This document shows, in pieces, positions 55,920-64,000 of a stretch of DNA of 64,000 bases. The notes beneath the pieces were generated by a model, which was not told the origin of the DNA, did not search any database, and was given only the letters and a program-made list of their open reading frames with translations. Each line of letters begins with the position of its first letter. Within the stretch, counting starts at the first letter, position 1. The DNA lies in assembly GCA_963971305.1 (NCBI GenBank), contig CAXARO010000936.1:62001-126000 (forward strand), written 5' to 3'. A program made the position numbers and the translations under genes. Source of the DNA: Arcuatula senhousia (taxonomy: Eukaryota > Mollusca > Bivalvia > Mytilida > Mytilidae).

Positions 55920-56390
55920 GATCTAGAAGAAGCCGAGGTACTAATGGGGTTTCCGAATATTAAAAGTCCGAAAGAGCAGAGACAAAACCAGTAAACACCA
56001 ACAAGAACGAGACAAAAACAGACAACATGGAGACATAAAATAACTGAATATCAATCAACAACTCCAGTCGAAACAAGAGTGAAATCAGATGCTCCGGAAG
56101 AGTAAGCAGTTCCTGCTTGCTATAACACACCTGTCGCGTTGCCAATAGTCCATTCATCGTGTCATATCCGGTAATAGTCCGAGATTGCTCTGACGTCCTA
56201 TGGCTTTTTTCCAGACAAGCTTGGGCCGTGGGAAGTCAGAGCTCCTTCCATATAAAAACCACGGTATTTTAACTAATGCTTTGTAAAAGCTTGCTGGAAA
56301 ATGCCGAGGACATCAGAGCAATCTCGGACTAATCCGGTAAAGGAAGACAAAACAAAAACCTATGACAAACCAACATCTGCTTTCATAGAA
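55920..56390. repeat. Dispersed repeat containing a MITE
   Basis: Paralogue of 46340-46690 (GAGGTACTAATGGGGTTTCC ... CCTATGACAAACCAAC), interrupted by the MITE at 56175-56331. Confidence 0.85.
56175..56331. mobile_element. 157-bp MITE with exact 9-bp target duplication
   Basis: Ends TAGTCCGAGATTGCTCTGAC and its near-perfect reverse complement ending CAATCTCGGACTA give about 28-bp inverted repeats. It is flanked by ATCCGGTAA at 56166-56174 and 56332-56340. The paralogous sequence at 46615-46623 (ATCCGATAA) lacks the insert, confirming the boundaries. Confidence 0.9.
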
Positions 56391-57101
56391 GGTTTTTTGT
56401 AATCTCAGCATTTAAATTATCTCCCTTTAAGCAATATCTAATCCAAATAAAGAATTTTATTTTCATTCAGATAGTTGCAAAAAATAGAAGATAAATCATT
56501 GTATTCACTACAAATATTTATTTAAAGCTAAAATAAAGGTAGCTTTGGTAAGATTTGATGATTACTACTAGTAGTTTTTGCCAAAATGATATTTTTTATC
56601 ACCTTTGTTAACCCGTAAGTTTGTTAACATATGGTGTAAAAATAAAAATACAGGAATTTGATTGCATGCAGCAAACGTTCACTGCAGTCAATCAAATGAG
56701 AGAATGTATGACCATATAACCTTTGCCATATCTGCAAAGGGTGAAGATGAGAGATAGCGGATTGTAACTCTTGGCTAGCGAAGGTGACATTGGATTTTGC
56801 GTCTTAATACCAAAAAGGCTCCTTCTTCAGTTTTGTTATCTTTACTTTTTCCAGGCTTAATCTGAATGCATTCTCTAAAAATAATGAAGTTCTATTTAAA
56901 AATCGAACTAATAATTAATTAAAAAAACTTGGACCAGAAAAATAAACAAACCTATATGATTGTAGTATAATAGAATAGTAAAATGAGATGTGGAATAAGT
57001 GTATGCGACACAACCTACATTATAAACATAAATTTTAAATATCCACCATGGAAAACAGCCAGCAGCCTTCAATGTGACCAGCGATTCGCCCCTGGATTGA
57101 A
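56391..57101. other. Intergenic, no gene recognised
   Basis: AT-rich. A phrase near 56740-56780 (GAGATAGCGGATTGTAACTC, TTGGCTAGCGAAG) is the inverse of one near 55876-55895, so two remnants of an older inverted pair flank the MITE-bearing repeat. Confidence 0.5.
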
Positions 57102-58428
57102 AACAAGAGGCTCCCAGGAGCCTGAATGGCTCACCTGGTCTTAATGTCAACCCTTTGAAGACTTTTGTATAGCTAACTGAGCTGAATGTTTAAGCAATAA
57201 AAACCTTTTCTCTATCTGCAATAGTTTTCATTCCAAAGCAAAAAAACACTATTTTTCACCTTTAAAGGGTCATAACCCCTTAAAGGGGTCATCTGACAAC
57301 TTCGACCCTAAAAACACTTTTGTAGAGCTAATTAAGCTGAACATTTAGACAAGCAACATCTTTTCTCTATCTGCAAAAGTTTTCTTTCTTTAGGCCAAAA
57401 ACACTATTTTTTGCCTTTAAGGGGCCGTAACCCCTATAAGGGGTCATCTGACAACTTTGACCCTATGGAGGCTTGTGTAGAGCTAAACGAGCTGAACATT
57501 TAAGCAAGCAACAGCTTTTCTCTATCTGCAATAGTTTTCATTCTATAGGCCAAAAACTCTATTTTTTGCCTTTAAGGGACCATAACCCCTATAAGGGGTC
57601 ATCTGACAACTTTGACCCTATGGAGACTTTTGTAGAGCTAAATGATATGAACATTTAAGCAAGCAACAGCTTTTCTCTTTCTGCAATAGTTTTCATTCTA
57701 TAGGCCAAAATCACTATTTTTTGCCTTTAAGGGGCCGTAACCCCTATACGGGGTCATCTGACAACTTTGACCCTATGGAGGCTTGTGTAGAGCTAAACGA
57801 GCTGAACATTTAAGCAAGCAACAGCTTTTCTCTATTTGCAATAGTTTTCATTCTATAGGCCAAAAACTCTATTTTTTGCCTTAAAGGGGCCATAACCCCT
57901 ATAAGGGGTCATCTGACAACTTTGACCCTATGGAGACTTTAGTAGAGCTAAATGAGCTAAACATTTAAGCAAGCAACAGCTTTTCTCTATCTGCAATAAT
58001 TTTCATTCCATAGGCCAAAAACATGAAAAAATGCTATTTTTCACCTTTAAGGGGCCGTAACTCCCATAAGGGGTCATCTGACAACTTCGACTCTTTGAAG
58101 ACTTTTGTAGAGCTTTTGATGCTGAAGCTGTAGCGTGGCATCAGATTTCATCTATCTCTTATACTTTTTGATTTACAAGCCAAAAACAGTAGTCTGACCC
58201 CCCTGGTCTATTTTTAGCAACAGCGGCCATGTTTTTCGACGAATCAAAAATCCCAACATCAGTTCTGTGGGGGATACCCTAAAGTACCACCAGACCAAAT
58301 TTGGTTTGAATCTGTGCAGCCGTTTCAGAGGAGAAGAAGGTTGAAGAAAAGTTAACGACGACGGACGACGACGACGGACGCCAAGTGATGGCAATAGCTC
58401 ACATGGCCTTTGGCCAGGTGAGCTAATA
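57102..58428 (+). mobile_element. Family E tandem-core element, complete
   Basis: The head is ACAAGAGGCTCCCAGGAGCC with GGCTCACCTGG. The core has about six 155-bp units (AAGCAAGCAACAG at 57502, 57657, 57812 and 57967, exact spacing 155, plus more diverged units before). A GACGACGGACGACG microsatellite lies near 58355-58380. The tail reads AGTGATGGCAATAGCTCACA, hairpin TGGCCTTTGGCCA, GGTGAGCTAATAA. Head GCTCACCTGG and tail CCAGGTGAGC are subterminal inverted repeats. No coding capacity. It shares both ends with family D but has a different core. Confidence 0.8.
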
Positions 58429-58489
58429 AAATACCTATGATTCAAGCCCAATCCTTAAGGGCAACGAAAGACCCTCTTCTTGACAAAAA

Positions 58490-59260
58490 CAATTAACATA
58501 AATTCGACTAAATACAAACAAAAGCTTTGATAAAGATTCCTGGCTTAGGACAGACACATTAAAATGTGGCGGGGTTAAACTAGTTTTTTGGCGCCAACCT
58601 TCCCCCTATTGATAATCAAAAACAAAGCACAAACTCTAACACACAGTAAAAATCAAATCGATAGAAGTTCAATTCAACCAAGGAGTATCTGAGACAAAAG
58701 GACAACAATTAATTAACAGGACGTAGAGATACTCTTTTGAGAACACTCGAAGTTACTGACATCTAGTTAAGAAGCATCCATCGACTGATGTAAAAAAAAT
58801 CAACTTTGTCGACAGTATGTCGACTTTAAATCCGACACAACACGTCAAACAATTCATGATTTGATGATGCATCATCACAAAAAACCAACACACTTGACCG
58901 CTGTAATGCTAAAAAATGACAGAAGTATATGACATAAGTATAAAAAAAGTATAGAAAGGCAATTAATATTTTAAAGTATCAAAGTAAGTATCAAATTATC
59001 AATATTTTCACCAAAGAAGACTAAATTCAAAGATTTTACTAAAATTTCCATTTCATAACCTTTATTCAATAAAGTTTTTAGCCAATTTTTCATTCTCAAA
59101 GGATTGTTTTTGAATTTATTTGCTTTAAAAACAACATTACCGTAGAAATCGGGATGGGATATTCCCTTTACAATCAAAATTCGACGTGTACAGTTAAATT
59201 TTCCAATAAGGTGAAGATATTTATGATAGAACTTAGTAAACGACTTCACTAATTTGTGGT
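58490..59260 (-). pseudogene. Retroelement 3' remnant
   Basis: The minus-strand frame at 58971-59249 reads CTRRILIVKGISHPDFYGNV then RMKNWLKTLLNKGYEMEILV. The segment G-I-S-H-P-x-F-Y-G-D/N-x-V recurs, as I remember it, in many uncharacterised bivalve proteins tied to a reverse transcriptase. The non-coding part at 58530-58640 (ATGTGGCGGGGTTAAACTAG, CAACCTTCCCCC) also looks like the usual downstream sequence of those elements. No RT motif is present. The assignment rests on memory. Confidence 0.35.
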
Positions 59261-59629
59261 AACGATATCATTGTTTTAGTAATTTTTTGTAATACACCGG
59301 TTTATATCATTAAAATCAGACACACCACTGCGGATCCGAGCATATTTTACCAACTGAGAAATATATACTCCGTAAGACGGTACAAGTGGTACATCTCCCT
59401 CTAGAAAAGGGAAATTAACAATAGGAAATGAAAAGTCAGTTTTTGAAATACATTAAAATTTACGGAAACCTTTTCAAAGGTGGAACTGTTTTCATAACAA
59501 TAAAAAACGCCCAGGATTGGATCTTTCAATTTGGTGGGTTTTATTTTGACATTGAAAAGAAGTAAACCCTTACACGATATTATAACACTTTTTTCAGTTT
59601 GATGCAAACGTCATATTTTTCGTCAACTG
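59261..59629. other. Intergenic, no gene recognised
   Basis: AT-rich; no feature seen. Confidence 0.5.
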
Positions 59630-59906
59630 TTGTCTGTACCAAATTATCATGGGACTTCAGAAAAAATTAGTTACCTGCAAAAAGTCTTCCAGAATTCCAA
59701 CCAGTACCTCCCCGTGGTGGAAGACGGGTCCTGCTCCAGCAATAACAAAGGATACTCTGGAGCAGCTAACACTGGCGGTGGTGTGTCATGGGCTGAACGC
59801 TCATGGCACATATATACCGGTTGGTATGAGTCGATGCAGAGGGGCTTTCCCTAGTCACGACTATAAATACCCATCAGTCAGACCTGCAAAAAAAATTAAA
59901 TGGTAG
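59630..59906 (+). other. GC-richer open stretch, unidentified
   Basis: Two overlapping plus-strand frames stay open here (one with STSPWWKTGPAPAITKD and LEQLTLAVVCHGLNAHG). Base composition is clearly higher in G+C than the neighbours, which suggests a former coding or inserted segment. Neither frame is recognisable. Confidence 0.3.
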
Positions 59907-60156
59907 TTGCTTTTAGTATATGCTATGTAGTTGTGTATATGTAAGCGTAGTTTTATTCCGGCGTGTATTTATTCCGGCATACCAAAAAATCCCCAGTGAA
60001 TATCATCTGTCAATAGTGTAACTGAACCGTGTTATTATTTATATGTATGTAGGTAAATGTTTGTTTACATTACCTGTTCTAATATTAAATTCAAGTCACG
60101 TGATTCTATCTGAATCAATAAAGTGTTTTATGAAATCGCTTGACCTAAATATGATA

Positions 60157-60735
60157 TAACAAGGGGTTGCACCAAGTCGTGCTAAGCATACCCCCACTCG
60201 GCCATTCAGAAAACAGGAAGTAGATGACCGACTGACCTGGAAAGGCGAGGCACGGTATAACTAATCATACTGAAGCTGTGTACCAAATTTGAAACCAATC
60301 CATCCAGTAGAAGCCGAGAAAACTGTTACGACAAATTTCACTTTTCAAATTGTTTACCCTTAAAAGTCTAAGTCGGCGCGGAAAACAGGAAGTAGATGAT
60401 GGACTGACCTGGAAAGGGGAGGCACGGTATAACTCATCATGCTGAAGCTGTGTACCAAATTTGAAACCAATCCATCCAGTAGAAGCCGAGAAAACTGTTA
60501 CGACAAATTTCACTTTTCAAATTTTTTACCCTTAAAAAGTCTAAGTCGGCTTGGAAAACAGGAAGTAGATGATGGACTGACCTGGAAAGGGTAGGCATAG
60601 TATAACTCATCATGCTGAAGCTGTGTACCAAATTTGAAACCAATCCATCCAGTAGAAGCAGAGAAATTGAACCGGACGGACAGACGGACGGACAAGGTGA
60701 TTGTAATATAGCCCCCTCTCTTACGAGTGGGGGTA
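60157..60735. mobile_element. Family G tandem-core element, ~172-bp units
   Basis: Three units start with AAACAGGAAGTAGATGA at 60211, 60383 and 60556. The left end has ACCCCCACTCGG. The right end has a GACGGACAGACGGACGGAC tract and a hairpin CCCCCTCTCTTACGAGTGGG ending near 60735. Left CCCCCACTCG and right CGAGTGGGGG are inverted repeats. Core wording (GTGTACCAAATTTGAAACCA) resembles that of families D and E. Confidence 0.75.
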
Positions 60736-60751
60736 AAAAATAATAATTGAC

Positions 60752-61010
60752 ATGAATCTACTCACTTTCAAAGCAAAGATAGAACAGGAGGAGTACCAGA
60801 CAATTCTTCGTTACTTGAAAGATAAAAGGTACCCAGAAGATGTTTCTGAGAACGAAAAGCGACGAATTAGATCTAGAAAGGACAATGTTTGTGTTAGAAT
60901 TCACGATGGTTTGGACTATTTATATACTAAAGAAGGCCTGGCAGTCGTAACTAAACAGAAAAAAAAGTGTCTTGGAAATGTGCCACGTACATTCAGGCTC
61001 TCATCTCGGT
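60752..61010 (+). CDS. Integrase-lead-in-like exon (uncertain)
   Basis: The frame from ATG 60752 encodes KIEQEEYQTILRYLKDKRYP, then SENEKRRIRSRKDNVCVRIH and DGLDYLY. The pattern Y-x-x-I-x-x-Y-L...Y-P...E-K-R-x-I-R-x-K resembles the short domain before the zinc-binding part of retroviral-type integrases in KRBA2/SCAND3-like proteins. A possible donor (TCTCG/GTAATA) ends it at about 61009. No integrase core follows. It may be a single exon of a spliced gene or a fragment. Confidence 0.35.
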
Positions 61011-61466
61011 AATATTTACTTTTACTCTTTTTTTCCCATTCAGATTTCAAATTTTGAAAGGACAAACTATCCCTATTGTGCCTCTTACATGAAGCGAGGT
61101 GAACACTTTTAGTTAAATCCCCTATTGAAAGTTGCATGAAATTTGAGGCCACAAGAAAGGATAAAAGTGATATTAGCCTTAAATCGGGGGTTTTTAAAAG
61201 CGGAGAAAAAAGAGATCTCTAAAATAAAGGATTTTTTTTGGAAGAATTCATAGAGAAAAGGTAAGAATGTTTAATATTAAAAACGAAAGAATATGGAATA
61301 TGTGCCAAAAAGACACGATCCACATATTGAAATGATTTTGATAATTGTACAAAAGCATAAATTTCACTGCGTGTGAAGCGCTTTTCTGGATTTACCTTCA
61401 TCAGACACGCTAGGAGTCGAAAACTTGGAAAACCGGTAGAATACTATAGATTTGATAAAACAATAA
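61011..61466. other. Intergenic, no gene recognised
   Basis: AT-rich; no feature seen. Confidence 0.5.
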
Positions 61467-62785
61467 AAAGCTACGCCGAGCGCAGCATGATACGACCGCA
61501 ACAAGTTTTACCCTGTACGTTGGAGGCCTAATATGGATAGTCCATTGCTTTGGTCACATGAAGCCCATGGTGGACTTACAAAGCTTTTTGACACATGCAT
61601 CCTGTGGTGGACTTAAAAATGCATTTTTGACACATATATATTTACATCAACATCTAATACAAAAAGCCTTATCTATATACATGTAATAACTATAACTTAA
61701 TTTTAAGTATAAAACTATTTGCCTTGACAAACTTTTAAAATTGGTGTTTTTGGCCCCTTTGACACCAAATTTCTAGAAAACGGTAAGAGATATTGCAAAT
61801 CTGATTGAAATATGCAGCCAGGAATTTTCACAAGCATTCCAATGAAAACAAGATTTTGAAAATCGGACCCAAAATAAAAAAGTTGAATTTATGGGCGTGG
61901 CCTGTCTTTAGCCCCCTGTAGCAATGTAATGGTGAAATACATATCAAAATCATTGACACATTTAGTAGACAGAATTTAATGAGCACTTCAACAAAAAAAG
62001 AATTTTCAAAATTGAATGAATAATGAACATTCTACAACAGTTTTGTCAATGCACCCGTTTTAGCCCCTTTATTCCATTTTTTTCTAAAACAGTAGGGGCC
62101 ACAAACCCCAAATACAAAACCAACATTACTTTAGTGGATATAATCATCATATTTAAACTTCATAACAATTGGCTGGCCCACTACAACTTAATATTGGTAA
62201 AAAAACTATTTGCCTGGACAAACTTTTATAAATGGCGTTTTTGGCCCCTTTGACCCCTAATATCTCGAAAACGGTATGAGATATTGCAAATCTGATTGAA
62301 AAACGCAGGCAGGGATTTTTACAAGGATTCCAATGAAAAAAAGATTTTGAAAATCGGACCACAAATAAAAAAGTCGATTTTTTGGGTGTGGCCCCTTTTT
62401 GACCCCTTATAGCAATGTAACTGTACAAGATACATCAAAGGTGTTGTTACATTTTGTTGACAGAATTTATTGAGGAATACAATAAAAAAAGATCGATCAA
62501 AATCGGATGAAAATTAAACATTCTACAGACGTTTTGTCAATACACCCGTTTTAGCCCCTTTTTTCTAAAACGGTAGGGGCCAGAAACCCCAAATGCAATA
62601 CCAACCTTCCTTTAGTGGCTATAAACATCATATCAAAATTTTATAACAATTGGTTCACTACAACTAAAGTTATCGCACGGAAACCAAAGTGTCTACAGAC
62701 GACGATGACAACGACGACGACGACGACAACGACAACGACATCGCCATAACATAATACGATCGCAAAAAATTTGCGGTCGTATAAA
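61467..62785 (+). mobile_element. Family C tandem-core element, complete
   Basis: The head is AAAGCTACGCCGAGCGCAGC with ATGATACGACCGCAAC. The core has at least two ~600-bp units (TTTTGGCCCCTTTGAC at 61750 and 62240; GATATTGCAAATCTGATTGA at 61790 and 62280). A GACGACGACGACGAC-rich tract lies at 62700-62745. The tail hairpin is ATACGATCGCAAAA and TTTGCGGTCGTAT. The head segment ATACGACCGCAA is repeated, inverted, in the tail hairpin. No coding capacity. Fragments occur at 5.5, 16.6, 43.0, 53.0 and 54.5 kb. Confidence 0.75.
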
Positions 62786-62900
62786 AATAGAAGCCAAAAA
62801 TATTATACAACAATGACCAAACACATAAATTGATCAAACAGAAATAGCCAAAACGTTGTCAAATTTTGGAAATATGTAAACTGTGTCTTTTCAACACATA

Positions 62901-64000
62901 CTAGGGCAAAAGCCCGTCGGCATTATCTAAATGCGAATAATATTTTAGAGTGCAAAATGGTCTCAGTTGTAAAGAGAGAACAATTTATGCACATGCCATC
63001 ACTTGTAGCAAACACCAAATGCAGATGTTAGAATATCTTTTAGTTACTGAAGTAGTTTTAATTAATAAATTTGAAGATCGATTCCTGTAGTTTAGATGAA
63101 TTCATTTCAATCGTTTCAGAGGAGATAGTTGAAATGTGCTATTAGCGGCCATGTTTTATGGCGAATCTGAAAACTTTGGGAAATTTTCATAAAGGACCTT
63201 ACATACACAATTCCTGTAAAGTTTGGCTGAACTTCGCTTCAATCTTTTCAGAGGAGATATTTGAAATGTGCTATTTCCATAGGGTCCAATGTTAATCTAT
63301 GTTCGGGACTGGTGACCATGTTTTTTGACGGATCGAAAAAAATTTGGGCAATTTTAGTAAAGTACCTTCCATTCATCATTTCTGCAAAGTTTGGTTAACA
63401 GACCGGAACTCTTCTACACAGATAGTAGTAATGATTTCATTTCTTGAATTAAAAGGGGAAAGTCTCCCAACAAAGAGAATAAACTGGTTCTTAATGTTAT
63501 TATGAAATGCACATAATAAATGTCTGTTTTAATGAAATGTAGGTTATAGAAAAACAACAAAAAGCGATCAGTCACGAACAACACCTTCATACACAATGTT
63601 GTCTGTGTAATATTCACCATCAATAATTGAATCAGACGATGGTAAAATTGAAATTGCGCTTAATTTACGCACTCTAGAAAAAGCAACATACAGTTGTCCA
63701 TGCGAAAAGACAGGTTTAGACAATTGTAATCCTATTTTGCGCAATGTTTGGCCTTGAGCTTTGTTTATAGTCATGGCAAAAGCGGGTCTGACTGGAAATT
63801 GCCGCCGCCTTAGTTGAAATGGCATGCCAGTATCTGATGGAACAACTGTAAACCTTGGTAAAAACACAATTTTTCCAGCATGTGTTCCTGTTAAAATTTT
63901 TGCTTCTATTATGCGAGTTCCAAGATTTTTAACTGTTAATCTTGTTCCATTGAGAAGCCCACACGCAGGGTTTACATTGCGCAAAAACATTATTGGGGCA
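62901..64000 (-). mobile_element. Probable Helitron, 3' end (continues past the window)
   Basis: On the minus strand the Helitron-type helicase frame is followed by non-coding sequence and then a hairpin GGGCTTTTGCCC directly joined to CTAG at 62901-62904 and a T. A short hairpin followed by CTRR before a host T is the 3' signature of Helitrons. The interior at 63090-63390 contains older repeat wording (CGTTTCAGAGGAGATAG, GCGGCCATGTTTTATGGCG). The 3' end call is by motif only. Confidence 0.55.
63568..63999 (-). CDS. Pif1/Helitron-type helicase, C-terminal part
   Basis: The frame is open to the right edge, so the 5' part lies outside; the ATG at 63990 is internal. It starts APIMFLRNVNPACGLLNGTR, the Pif1-family segment after the Walker motifs. 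FPVRPAFAMTINKAQGQTL and FSHGQLYVAFSRVRK follow; these are the conserved C-terminal helicase motifs of Pif1 and of Helitron RepHel proteins (superfamily 1B, 5'-3' DNA helicases). It ends VYEGVVRD. In Helitrons this domain unwinds DNA for rolling-circle transfer. The Walker A/B motifs and any Rep domain are out of view, so a free Pif1-like gene is possible, but the nearby hairpin and CTAG favour a Helitron. No stops are seen. Confidence 0.85.
   Translation of the reverse strand, partial: APIMFLRNVNPACGLLNGTRLTVKNLGTRIIEAKILTGTHAGKIVFLPRFTVVPSDTGMPFQLRRRQFPVRPAFAMTINKAQGQTLRKIGLQLSKPVFSHGQLYVAFSRVRKLSAISILPSSDSIIDGEYYTDNIVYEGVVRD

Overview
The window looks like repeat-rich DNA from a bivalve mollusc, possibly a mussel-like species. 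This is inferred from several repeat families that I associate with bivalve genomes: SINEs ending in (ACTC)n or (AACT)n, elements ending ACAAGAGGCTCCCAGG, and microsatellites of the GTCCGTCGTC type. The species cannot be named from sequence alone. The left 3.9 kb is degenerate CCCTAA satellite in the orientation expected near the left end of a chromosome, so the window is probably subtelomeric. No intact conventional host gene is visible. Almost everything is transposable element, tandem repeat or broken exon.

Layout. 1-3885: subtelomeric CCCTAA satellite with one SINE insertion. 3887-7678: segment bounded by a 24-bp inverted repeat. 9.4-11.35 kb: remnant of a Ty3-like LTR element (LTR, tRNA-Leu primer site, gag with two membrane segments, no pol). 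12.3-13.5 kb: Ulp1-like exon, 42-bp minisatellite, proline-rich exon. 14.6-16.8 kb: SINE, perfect hairpin, small fragments. 17.2-19.9 kb: decayed LINE next to a broken zinc-finger-type gene. 20.6-23.9 kb: two inverted copies of a tandem-core element. 25-26.6 kb: transposase-like exon and a 126-bp palindrome. 28.0-35.0 kb: Tx1/L1-like LINE with ORF1, an extra hydrophobic middle ORF and ORF2; ORF2 carries one nonsense codon and a tRNA-derived SINE insertion, and the LINE is joined at its 3' end to a SINE tail. 35.65-40.8 kb: recent triplication of a 1.69-kb unit made of nested SINEs. 41-43 kb: DIRS-type reverse transcriptase remnant and a P2X7-like domain fragment. 44-49 kb: SINEs, MITEs and tandem-core elements. 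50.5-52 kb: intron-containing transposase-like pseudogene. 52.6-62.8 kb: several tandem-core families. 62.9-64.0 kb: 3' end of a probable Helitron with a Pif1-type helicase that runs off the right edge.

The most useful patterns are these. (1) Five insertions of two related SINE subfamilies all show a 12-bp target duplication. (2) A set of otherwise unrelated tandem-core elements share one architecture: a hairpin at one end, often next to a GTCC/GTCGTC microsatellite, subterminal inverted repeats and a 145-500 bp tandem core. This resembles Helentron-type non-autonomous elements. (3) The LINE has a long open frame between ORF1 and ORF2 that chance cannot easily explain. (4) Two MITEs have exact 9-bp target duplications, one confirmed by an unoccupied paralogous site in the window. 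All calls were made by eye; no database search was run.
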